This document shows, piece after piece, positions 7,439-13,875 of a stretch of DNA of 13,875 nt. The notes below the pieces were generated by a model that was not told the origin of the DNA, did no database searches, and was given only the letters and a program-made list of their open reading frames with translations. Made by a program: the position numbers and the translations under genes. Location: the NCBI GenBank assembly GCA_011522945.1, contig WTHY01000017.1, positions 1-13,875 on the forward strand. The letters run 5' to 3'. Source of the stretch: Alphaproteobacteria bacterium (GTDB lineage: Bacteria > Pseudomonadota > Alphaproteobacteria > Puniceispirillales > Puniceispirillaceae). Within the stretch, counting starts at the first letter, position 1. Every line of letters starts with the position of its first letter.

Positions 7439-8653
7439 ATGCTTGCGCTATTGCTTGTTGTCTTTATCAATTTTGTGGGTATTGGGGCGCTGATCCCGGT
7501 TATACCTTACACCATAGTTGCTGAACTTGGCTATTCAGAGACTGTTATGTCAGCTCTGCTGGCAGCGTTCTCGCTAGCCATGTTCATTTCTAATCCTATA
7601 TTGGGACGGCTATCTGATAGATTTGGGCGCAAAGAAATGCTCATTATATCTATCGCTATTATGGTGGCAGGCAATTTCTGGTTTGCGCTCAGCAACGATA
7701 TTTATTCGCTATTCGCAGCACGTATTCTAGCAGGTGTTGGCTCTGGTAACATTGGCATTATTCAAGCGATGCTTGTGGCGCGGAGCAAAACCGAAGATAG
7801 GGCAAAATCAATGGGGCTAATGGGCGCGGCGATTGGCGCTGGTTTTGTGCTAGGCCCAGCCATTGGAGGATTGCTAAGCGGTATAGGCTCTGGGCCATTG
7901 CATCAAACACCCTTTTTGTTAGCATCTCTATTTGGTGTTTTTGCTATTTTACTCTGTTTAAGACTTCCAAAAGTACAAGATGCGAGCACATCAAAATCTG
8001 ATAGAGAGGTGTCAGCTGCTGCTGCCATGCCACTCTTATCGCGGCTCCGCTCCCTGTCTTTTGGCACCATAGGCTGGTTTGCGCTAGCATTTTTCTTGTT
8101 GAATTTATCCTTTGCTCAAGTAGAAGCCTCTTTTGTGCTTTTGATGAAGGATATGTTGGATTTTGATAGCCGAGATACAGGCTGGATGTTCACATATATA
8201 GGCGTCTGTATCATTATTGTGCAGGGCGGGCTTATAGGCCGTGTTGTAAAACGCCTCGGAGAAATGCGCACTGTGATTGTTGGTGCTGTATTGCTGCTAG
8301 CAGGTCAAATACTCACGGTTGGATTTAGCCTTGCAGCTAGTTTTATCCCTATAGCTCTGCTTGTTCAGGTGATTGGCATTACGACTATGATCTGTGTTGG
8401 TTTTGCGCTGACTAACCCAACATTATCTGCCGCATCTTCGCGTGTGGCGAATGCCTCTGATATGGGCGGCGCACTTGGCCTAGTTCAGGGGTTTGGCTCA
8501 TTAGGTCAGGTTTTTGGCCTTGTGCTGGCTGGTCCGCTTTATCAGTTAGGCGGCGGTGCTGCAAATTATGGATTTGCGGGACTAATTACCTTTGCATTAA
8601 TCCTTACAGCTATGATGCTGCGCCGCACTATACCATCAACAGCACTTGTTTGA
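7439..8653 (+). CDS. MFS transporter, drug:H+ antiporter (DHA1/TetA-like)
   Basis: The 404-residue hydrophobic protein fits a 12-helix major facilitator of the inner membrane. Motif A follows helix 2 as GRLSDRFGRKEM (56-67). The helix-4 region has AARILAGVGSG (93-103, motif B arginine R95). Helix 5 has the antiporter motif C, GAAIGAGFVLGPAIGG (129-144), typical of 12-helix proton-driven exporters. A more polar stretch around 178-195 separates the two six-helix halves. The ATG at 7439 is preceded by GGCAGAGG, and the first helix begins at residue 2. It follows gshA after 35 bases, so it is probably co-expressed. The substrate is unknown; export of a thiol, glutathione conjugate or drug is only a guess from the neighbour. 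Confidence 0.9.
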   Translation: MLALLLVVFINFVGIGALIPVIPYTIVAELGYSETVMSALLAAFSLAMFISNPILGRLSDRFGRKEMLIISIAIMVAGNFWFALSNDIYSLFAARILAGVGSGNIGIIQAMLVARSKTEDRAKSMGLMGAAIGAGFVLGPAIGGLLSGIGSGPLHQTPFLLASLFGVFAILLCLRLPKVQDASTSKSDREVSAAAAMPLLSRLRSLSFGTIGWFALAFFLLNLSFAQVEASFVLLMKDMLDFDSRDTGWMFTYIGVCIIIVQGGLIGRVVKRLGEMRTVIVGAVLLLAGQILTVGFSLAASFIPIALLVQVIGITTMICVGFALTNPTLSAASSRVANASDMGGALGLVQGFGSLGQVFGLVLAGPLYQLGGGAANYGFAGLITFALILTAMMLRRTIPSTALV

Positions 8654-8672
8654 AGTTTGCCAAAATGCCAGA

Positions 8673-8728
8673 ATTATTAGGGAAACCAGAATTGTCCCAT
8701 AATTATCAGGCAAGCCAGAATGATCCCA
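8673..8728. repeat. Degenerate direct repeat, 29-base period, two copies
   Basis: Positions 8673-8699 and 8702-8728 align over 27 bases with 22 identities. Both have the pattern ATTATnAGG-nAAnCCAGAAT-nnTCCCA. A further CCAGAAT begins at 8668 and overlaps the start of the first copy. The array begins about 20 bases after the MFS stop codon. The copies contain partly complementary stretches (TTAGGGA against TCCCATAA), so the transcript could fold, and this may act as the 3' end of the rsmE-gshA-MFS message. No T-run was seen. Confidence 0.6.
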
Positions 8729-8755
8729 AATCATAAGGATAGTGACAAAGGAAAG

Positions 8756-8839
8756 ATGGACAAGCGGCAAAAGATAAGGGTAGTTGCTGTCCTTGCTGTT
8801 GCAAGTTGCATATACCCTATTGAAACTGATATTTCATAA
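8756..8839 (+). CDS. Possible tiny lipoprotein-like peptide, 27 codons
   Basis: The ORF has an ATG at 8756 with a well-placed AAAGGAAAG just upstream, and a TAA at 8837-8839. The peptide starts MDKRQKIRVVAVLAVASC and continues with nine residues (IYPIETDIS). A basic N-terminus, a short hydrophobic core and VASC, which fits the lipobox pattern [LVI][ASTVI][GAS]C, would make residue 18 a lipidated cysteine and leave a 10-residue mature peptide. This is very short even for entericidin- or LptM-like small lipoproteins, and I recognise no family. It follows the direct repeat and converges on tldD, whose stop lies 14 bases away. The ORF could be a chance occurrence; the ribosome site and the signal-like composition are the only positive evidence. 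Confidence 0.35.
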   Translation: MDKRQKIRVVAVLAVASCIYPIETDIS

Positions 8840-8853
8840 ATTGCGGCGATAGC

Positions 8854-10293
8854 CTAAGCTGCCTCTGTGCCACCGACTGTGATACCACCCATTTTAAGTG
8901 TTGGTTGTCCAACGCCAACAGGTACAGACTGACCTGATTTGCCACAGGTGCCTACCCCGTTATCCAGCTTGCTGTCATTGCCGACCATCGTAATTTTGCT
9001 CATAGCATCTGGGCCATTTCCAATAAGCGTGGCTCCCTTCACAGGAGCGCCTATTTTTCCATTTTCAACCAGATAGGCTTCTGAGGCTGCGAAAACAAAT
9101 TTGCCAGAGGTAATGTCAACCTGGCCACCACCGAAATTGACAGCATAGATACCTTTTTTCATTGATGACACAATTTCCTCCGGGTCCAATTCGCCCGAAG
9201 CCATGTAAGTATTTGTCATGCGTGGCATTGGTAAATGTGCGTAGGATTCGCGCCGGCCATTACCAGTTGGATCTACGCCCATCAAGCGTGCATTTTGTCT
9301 GTCTTGCATGTAGCCGCGCAAAATCCCATCTTCTATGAGGATGTTCTTGGCTGATCTTGTGCCCTCATCATCAATAGAAATAGAGCCGCGACGCTCTGTC
9401 ATCGTTCCGTCATCAATTACAGTCACACCTTTTGCAGCAACCTGCTCACCGATTTTTCCTGAGAAAACAGATGTGCCTTTACGGTTGAAGTCTCCTTCCA
9501 GGCCGTGACCGACAGCTTCGTGTAGCATGACGCCAGGCCAGCCGGCGCCAAGGGCAATTTCCATTTCCCCAGCTGGTGCCGCGACTGAGTCTAGATTTAA
9601 GATTGCCAGTCTGAGTGCTTCATCAACCTCTGCTTGCCATGTGCGTGGATCTAAATATCTATCGAACATGAATCTGCCGCCAGCGCCGCTGCCGCCTGTT
9701 TCCATGCGGCCATTCTGCTCTACGACAACAGAGACATTAAGGCGTACAAGCGGACGTATGTCAGCCGCGCGGTAGCCGTCAGGCCGTATAATTTGCACAG
9801 CCTGCCATGAGCCTGCGATTGACGCGCTAACTTGACGTACCCTTGGGTCAGCATCTCTGGCATAAGCATCAATTTCCTGTAAAAGTGCGACCTTTTTTTC
9901 AAAAGCTGTCTCATTTAACGGGTTTCTATCTGAATAAAGCGGACGGTTTGGTCCGGCATTTGGCGCAAGCGCCATTGTGCCAGAATAGCCAGAGGCAACA
10001 GATTGCACTGTACTTGCCGCACGTCTGATAGCAGCTTCAGATAACTCACCTGCATGTGCGAACGCATCAGCCTCGCCAAGAATCGCCCGCAAGCCAAAGC
10101 CAGAGGACTGGTCATAGGTTGCAGACCGCAGCCTGCCATCGTCAAAACTGAGCATTTCTGCATGACGCATTTCTAAAAATAGATCGCCATCATCAGCGCC
10201 CTGTAGCGACTCGCGTGTCAATTTTTCCAATAAAGTTGGGTCAAGCCCTGTATCTTCAAAGAAAATGCTATCAGTCTGCTCTAGGTAATCCAT
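8854..10293 (-). CDS. tldD: TldD metallopeptidase, catalytic subunit
   Basis: The 479-residue protein is the zinc-bearing partner of TldE. The metal motif HEAVGH (258-263, an HExxxH pattern with H258, E259 and H263) is followed by GLEGDFNRKG. The third metal-ligand region near the C-terminus has GTCGKSGQSVPVGVGQP, with the conserved cysteine at position 450, matching the E. coli TldD layout. Known of the family: the TldD/TldE heterodimer threads and cleaves unfolded peptides and matures some ribosomally made peptides such as microcin B17. The start at 10293 is supported by AAGG about 8 bases upstream. It is divergent from the cox cluster, a common alphaproteobacterial arrangement. Its tldE partner is encoded on the same strand 6.7 kb away, so the two subunits are made from separate transcripts. 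Confidence 0.96.
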   Translation of the reverse strand: MDYLEQTDSIFFEDTGLDPTLLEKLTRESLQGADDGDLFLEMRHAEMLSFDDGRLRSATYDQSSGFGLRAILGEADAFAHAGELSEAAIRRAASTVQSVASGYSGTMALAPNAGPNRPLYSDRNPLNETAFEKKVALLQEIDAYARDADPRVRQVSASIAGSWQAVQIIRPDGYRAADIRPLVRLNVSVVVEQNGRMETGGSGAGGRFMFDRYLDPRTWQAEVDEALRLAILNLDSVAAPAGEMEIALGAGWPGVMLHEAVGHGLEGDFNRKGTSVFSGKIGEQVAAKGVTVIDDGTMTERRGSISIDDEGTRSAKNILIEDGILRGYMQDRQNARLMGVDPTGNGRRESYAHLPMPRMTNTYMASGELDPEEIVSSMKKGIYAVNFGGGQVDITSGKFVFAASEAYLVENGKIGAPVKGATLIGNGPDAMSKITMVGNDSKLDNGVGTCGKSGQSVPVGVGQPTLKMGGITVGGTEAA

Positions 10294-10358
10294 TATGCTC
10301 AGCCTTTATTTCGTCAAGTCTTTAAGCGCCGGTTCAGCTCGCGATGACAGGTTGTTTT

Positions 10359-10386
10359 ATTATCTACCTAATACAATGGGGCTAAA
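10359..10386 (-). promoter_or_regulatory. Candidate tldD promoter
   Basis: Read on the minus strand, TTTAGC (10386-10381) and GATAAT (10364-10359) are separated by 16 bases. The -10 box matches TATAAT at 5 of 6 positions and the -35 box at 3 of 6. A start near 10352 would give a leader of roughly 60 bases before the tldD ATG. This is a by-eye match only. Confidence 0.25.
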
Positions 10387-10506
10387 GGCTCATATTTTCA
10401 AGTAAACAGCATATCCCAGCAGGCCAATTTTTCTTGTATGGTGCAGATACAGATTTTATGAGGCAAAGACAAAAATTTCGATGCCCTCCCATTGTGTAAA
10501 AAGGTA

Positions 10507-10521
10507 GCGACAGGCGGTCGC
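10507..10521. promoter_or_regulatory. Possible RegA/PrrA (ActR/RoxR)-type binding site upstream of coxB
   Basis: GCGACAGGCGGTCGC is a perfect 5-bp inverted repeat (GCGAC/GTCGC) with a 5-base spacer. It fits the GCGNC-Nx-GNCGC two-block pattern reported for the RegA/PrrA redox response regulators, which control respiratory and oxidase genes in several alphaproteobacteria. It lies 112 bases before the coxB start. Its location before an aa3 oxidase operon makes the assignment plausible, but a 10-base match in a bacterial genome can arise by chance, and the regulator gene is not in the window. Confidence 0.4.
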
Positions 10522-10633
10522 ACTAGGCTTTTCTTCTGGAGAAAAACAAGGTAGGAAAGGTCAGTTTCAAAAATCTGCTTCGCGCGTGGGTTAGGAAATG
10601 CGCGCGGCATGCATGAAGATGGGGGAATGAAGG

Positions 10634-11485
10634 ATGAATCTTCGTGAAACATCACGGATGAGCTGGTTATGGGCGGCAATAGGCCTATTGCTAACTACAG
10701 GAACGGCGTCAGCTGCAAAGCCAGAGCCATGGCAGCTTGGTCTTCAGCCACCTGCAGGGTCAATTGCAGAAAAAGCGACTGATTTGCATAATTTGTTGCT
10801 CATTATTATCACAGCGATTTCATTATTTGTATTAGCACTTCTGGTTTATGTGGTTTTTCGCTTCCGTGAGACTGCAAACCCTGTGCCATCAAAGACCTCG
10901 CACAACACAGTTATCGAGATATTATGGACGGTTGTTCCGGTTCTGATATTGGTTGTTATCGCGGTACCATCATTCCAACTTCTCTATTATCTAGATAAGA
11001 CAAAAGATACTGAAATGGTTATCAAGGTTACTGGTAACCAATGGTATTGGAATTATGAATATTCAGATGAAGGTGTTTCATTTGATTCCTACATGATTGA
11101 TGAGGCAGATTTGGAAGCTGACCAAACACGCCTTCTGAGTGTTGACTATCCGATGGTCGTGCCGGAAGGCACACGTATTAAGCTTCTCATCACAGGTAAT
11201 GATGTGATGCATAGCTTCTTCGTGCCATCATTAGCTGTCCAGACATATTCAATTGCAGGCCGCATCAATGAGGCCTGGATTGATGTGCCTATGGGCGAAA
11301 CATCATATTATGGCCAGTGCAACCAGATTTGCGGCGTGAACCACGCCTATATGCCTATCGTTGTGAAGGCCGTTAGCAAAGAAGATTATGCGGCTTGGCT
11401 TGCTGAAGCCAAGGAAGAGTTCGCTTCGGTAGATACACCGCAGCTAATAAAGCCGGCATTGATCGAGCTGGCATCTGCCCGCTAA
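10634..11485 (+). CDS. coxB: Cytochrome c oxidase subunit II
   Basis: CoxB accepts electrons from cytochrome c through the binuclear CuA centre and passes them to CoxA. The 283-residue precursor has a signal peptide (about 1-27, ending TASA) and two membrane helices (about 53-77 and 94-118). The periplasmic cupredoxin domain has the aromatic GNQWYWNYEY (134-143). CuA ligands are H193, C229, C233, H237 and M240 in GQCNQICGVNHAYMPI. The residue between the cysteines that is usually glutamate (bovine E198, a backbone CuA ligand and Mg/Mn ligand) is Q231 here. No cytochrome c domain is fused at the C-terminus. The start is set by GGGGGA at 10621-10626, and an in-frame stop 6 bases upstream excludes a longer form. 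coxA follows after 23 bases. Confidence 0.97.
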   Translation: MNLRETSRMSWLWAAIGLLLTTGTASAAKPEPWQLGLQPPAGSIAEKATDLHNLLLIIITAISLFVLALLVYVVFRFRETANPVPSKTSHNTVIEILWTVVPVLILVVIAVPSFQLLYYLDKTKDTEMVIKVTGNQWYWNYEYSDEGVSFDSYMIDEADLEADQTRLLSVDYPMVVPEGTRIKLLITGNDVMHSFFVPSLAVQTYSIAGRINEAWIDVPMGETSYYGQCNQICGVNHAYMPIVVKAVSKEDYAAWLAEAKEEFASVDTPQLIKPALIELASAR

Positions 11486-11508
11486 TAGATCTGATTAGGA
11501 GTTGTAAG

Positions 11509-13101
11509 ATGAGTGCACAAGCAGCAGCTGACCATCATGATCACGGCGCCCCTCAGGGCTTTGTGCGTCGTTGGTTATATTCGACAAACCATAAAGATAT
11601 CGGGACGATGTATATCATCTTCGCGATTATTGCTGCCTTTATCGGCGGCGGGTTTTCCGTATTCATGCGGATGGAACTTATGGAGCCAGGCGTTCAATAT
11701 ATGACAGATGGTCATATGTGGAATGTGTTTACCACTGCGCACGGCCTCATCATGGTCTTTTTTGTGGTCATGCCAGGGCTTATTGGTGGTTTTGGTAACT
11801 GGTTTGTGCCAATCATGATTGGTGCACCAGATATGGCATTCCCAAGAATGAACAATATTTCCTTCTGGCTGTTGCCGCCATCATTCATTCTATTGCTTTT
11901 ATCAGCTGCTGTTGATGGTGGCGCTGGTGTGGGCTGGACAATTTATCCGCCAATGTCTGGCAAGCTAGGCTCTCCAGGAATGTCAATGGATTTGGCGATT
12001 TTCTCGCTGCACCTTGCTGGTGTATCTTCAATCCTTGGTGCTGCGAACTTCATCACGACTATTTTCAATATGCGTACCCCTGGTATGACATTGCATAAAA
12101 TGCCTCTATTCGCATGGGCTATGTTGATCACAGCATTCTTGCTCCTGCTTGCAGTTCCAGTTCTTGCTGGCGCAATCACGATGCTTCTGACTGACCGGAA
12201 TTTCGGTACTACTTTCTTCGTCCCAGAAGGTGGAGGTGACCCAATTCTGTTCCTGCATTTATTCTGGTTCTTCGGTCACCCAGAAGTGTATATTATGATT
12301 TTGCCGGCGTTCGGCATTGTCAGCCATATCATTTCAACCTTCTCTCGCAAGCCTGTCTTTGGCTATCTCGGCATGGCTTACGCAATGGTTGCGATTGGGT
12401 TTGTAGGCTTCATCGTGTGGGCGCACCACATGTATACAGTTGGTCTTGACGTTGATACGCGTGCTTATTTCACAGCGGCGACCATGGTGATCGCTGTGCC
12501 GACAGGTGTTAAGATCTTCAGCTGGATTGCCACAATGTGGGGCGGCTCTATCCGCTTCACTGTGCCGATGCTGTGGGCAATTGGTTTCATCTTCTTGTTC
12601 ACTGTCGGTGGCGTCACAGGTGTTGTGCTTGCAAATGCAGGCCTAGATGTGGTGCTGCACAATACATATTATGTGATTGCACACTTCCATTATGTATTGT
12701 CGCTGGGTGCTGTCTATGGTCTGTTTGCGGGTTTCTATTACTGGTTCCCAAAGATGACTGGCTTCACATATAGCGATGCGCTTGCAAAGCTGCATTTTTG
12801 GGTAACATTTGTAGGTGTGAACCTCACTTTCTTCCCAATGCACTTCTTAGGTCTAGCTGGCATGCCACGTCGTTATATCGACTACCCAGATGCGTTTGCT
12901 GGTTGGAACTATGTTGCCTCTATCGGCTCATATATCGGTGCGTTTGGTGCGATCTTGTTCCTGGTTGTTATCGCAGAAGCCTTTATCGCTCGCCGTCGTG
13001 CCGGTGATAATCCATGGGGTGAAGGCGCAACAACATTGGAATGGCAGGTGTCATCTCCGCCGCCTTATCACACATTTGATGCGCTTCCGAAGGTAAAGTA
13101 A
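11509..13101 (+). CDS. coxA: Cytochrome c oxidase subunit I, A-type heme-copper oxidase
   Basis: CoxA reduces O2 to water and pumps protons at the heme a3-CuB centre in the inner membrane. All key residues are present in the 530-residue protein: heme a ligands H78 and H394, heme a3 ligand H392, CuB ligands H257, H306 and H307, and the cross-linking tyrosine Y261 (HPEVY, 257-261). The D-channel has D108 in GAPDMAFPR and E259; the K-channel has K335 in PTGVKIF. This places it in the A1 group. At the Mg/Mn site the usual HD pair (bovine H368-D369) reads H384-N385 in VLHNTYYVIAHFHYV. The start is set by AGGAG at 11497-11501, 7 bases before the ATG. ctaB follows after 31 bases. Confidence 0.98.
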   Translation: MSAQAAADHHDHGAPQGFVRRWLYSTNHKDIGTMYIIFAIIAAFIGGGFSVFMRMELMEPGVQYMTDGHMWNVFTTAHGLIMVFFVVMPGLIGGFGNWFVPIMIGAPDMAFPRMNNISFWLLPPSFILLLLSAAVDGGAGVGWTIYPPMSGKLGSPGMSMDLAIFSLHLAGVSSILGAANFITTIFNMRTPGMTLHKMPLFAWAMLITAFLLLLAVPVLAGAITMLLTDRNFGTTFFVPEGGGDPILFLHLFWFFGHPEVYIMILPAFGIVSHIISTFSRKPVFGYLGMAYAMVAIGFVGFIVWAHHMYTVGLDVDTRAYFTAATMVIAVPTGVKIFSWIATMWGGSIRFTVPMLWAIGFIFLFTVGGVTGVVLANAGLDVVLHNTYYVIAHFHYVLSLGAVYGLFAGFYYWFPKMTGFTYSDALAKLHFWVTFVGVNLTFFPMHFLGLAGMPRRYIDYPDAFAGWNYVASIGSYIGAFGAILFLVVIAEAFIARRRAGDNPWGEGATTLEWQVSSPPPYHTFDALPKVK

Positions 13102-13132
13102 CCTTGGGGTCGCACAGGAAATAAGGACGAAT

Positions 13133-13875
13133 ATGGTGGCACAATCCCCATCACAAAATGAAAAGCACACCGATGAGATGTTTGTCTCATCGGTTGCTGA
13201 CTTTTTTGCGTTGATGAAGCCACGTGTCATGAGCCTCGTTGTGTTTACAGGTTTTGCTGGCATGTATTTGGCTGACGGGTCGATGCCACTTATTCTCGCT
13301 TTTATTTCGCTCTTTGCTATAGCCGCCGGCGCTGGCGCGTCTGGAGCCATAAATCAATGGTATGACCGAGATATGGATGCTGTGATGTCGCGCACATCAT
13401 CCAGGCCTATCCCGGCTGGCAAGGTCGATGCGCCAGAGGCACTTGGTCTCGGCATTGTGATTTCTATATTGTCTGTTTTGATGCTTGCGCTTACAAGCAA
13501 TCTGTTAGCAGGCGGGCTTTTGGCCTTTACGATATTCTTTTACGCTGTGATTTACACAGTTTGGCTAAAAAGACGCACACCGCAGAACATTGTCATTGGT
13601 GGTGCTGCAGGTGCCTTTCCGCCAATGGTTGGCTGGGCAGCTGTCACTGGCACAATAACATTAGAATCTATTCTGTTATTTGCTATTATCTTTATGTGGA
13701 CGCCGCCACATTTCTGGGCGTTAGCATTGGTTAAAAATGCAGATTATCAGCGTGCAGGCGTGCCAATGATGCCTGTCGTGGCCGGTGAGTCTGAAACGAT
13801 AAAGCAGATACTGATTTACAGCATTTTACTAGCACCGCTTGCGGTGGTGCCAACTCTGATAGGCATGTCCAGTAT
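13133..13875 (+). CDS. ctaB: Protoheme IX farnesyltransferase (heme O synthase), 3' truncated by window edge
   Basis: CtaB is an inner-membrane UbiA-superfamily enzyme that adds a farnesyl group to protoheme to make heme O, which CtaA then converts to heme A for the adjacent oxidase. At least 247 codons are present and the frame is open at the right edge. Visible motifs are LMKPRVMSLVVFTGFAGM (27-44), the Mg-diphosphate site NQWYDRDMDAVMSRT (74-88) followed by RPIPAGK, KRRTPQNIVIGGAAGAFPP, and WTPPHFWALAL, which is characteristic of heme O synthases. The ATG at 13133 is preceded by AAGGA at 13123-13127. Position right after coxA agrees with co-transcription; ctaG and coxC would be the expected next genes but lie outside the window. 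Confidence 0.96.
   Translation, partial: MVAQSPSQNEKHTDEMFVSSVADFFALMKPRVMSLVVFTGFAGMYLADGSMPLILAFISLFAIAAGAGASGAINQWYDRDMDAVMSRTSSRPIPAGKVDAPEALGLGIVISILSVLMLALTSNLLAGGLLAFTIFFYAVIYTVWLKRRTPQNIVIGGAAGAFPPMVGWAAVTGTITLESILLFAIIFMWTPPHFWALALVKNADYQRAGVPMMPVVAGESETIKQILIYSILLAPLAVVPTLIGMSS

Larger units (their letters stand above)
10294..10633. other. Divergent tldD/coxB intergenic region
   Basis: These 340 bases separate tldD from coxB and must hold both promoters. No convincing gene was found; the ATG-started frames on the plus strand are under 15 codons. Notable contents are the GCGAC-N5-GTCGC element at 10507-10521, a possible tldD promoter at 10359-10386, two CGCGCG blocks at 10581-10586 and 10601-10606, and GCATGC at 10607-10612. 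The distance from the GCGAC element to the coxB start leaves room for an untranslated leader of up to about 100 bases. Confidence 0.7.

Noticed and set aside
10609..10647. 12-codon ORF overlapping the coxB start, possible leader peptide or translational coupling
   Set aside because: Its AGGA lies too far upstream (12 bases), the encoded peptide is unremarkable, and the GGGGGA site is well placed for coxB itself.
4200..13875. ubiA and ctaB as a recent gene duplication
   Set aside because: Their motifs belong to different UbiA-superfamily branches (4-hydroxybenzoate versus heme substrates) and similarity is confined to the aspartate-rich sites.

Overview
This window looks like ordinary chromosomal housekeeping DNA from an alphaproteobacterium of moderate G+C content. 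The evidence is the cox order (tldD next to coxB-coxA-ctaB), a short-form ArgC, a plant-type glutamate-cysteine ligase directly behind rsmE, and ubiquinone (UbiA) plus aa3-type oxidase genes. A marine SAR116-like lineage would fit the base composition and tight packing, but that placement is a guess. No rRNA, tRNA, insertion sequence, prophage or CRISPR array was seen.

Layout. Positions 2-124 hold the 3' end of an ABC exporter ATPase gene. Facing it are a PTP/DSP-family phosphatase (128-796, minus) and tldE/pmbA (827-2164, minus), probably one transcription unit. Divergent from tldE is argC (2242-3177, plus), whose stop codon overlaps the start of a gene of unknown function (3177-3929) with some resemblance to gamma-glutamylcyclotransferase-like proteins. 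The 270-base gap that follows carries a perfect 16-bp tandem repeat. Next comes ubiA (4200-5114, minus), divergent from rsmE-gshA-MFS transporter (5271-8653, plus). Positions 8654-8853 hold a degenerate 29-bp-period direct repeat and a possible 27-codon lipoprotein-like ORF. tldD (8854-10293, minus) diverges from the cytochrome c oxidase cluster coxB-coxA-ctaB (10634 to the end, plus), whose 340-base upstream region contains a match to the RegA/PrrA half-site pattern.

How the genes work together. CoxA and CoxB form the catalytic core of an A-type heme-copper oxidase, and CtaB makes heme O, the precursor of its heme A. UbiA supplies ubiquinone, the electron carrier upstream of the chain. TldD and TldE should form one heterodimeric peptidase although their genes lie about 6.7 kb apart. 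GshA starts glutathione synthesis.

No convincing new multi-gene system is visible. The observations most worth checking are: paired acid-to-amide substitutions at the CoxA/CoxB Mg/Mn site, the 16-bp tandem array, the tiny ORF beside tldD, the unknown gene coupled to argC, and the RegA/PrrA-like box before coxB.
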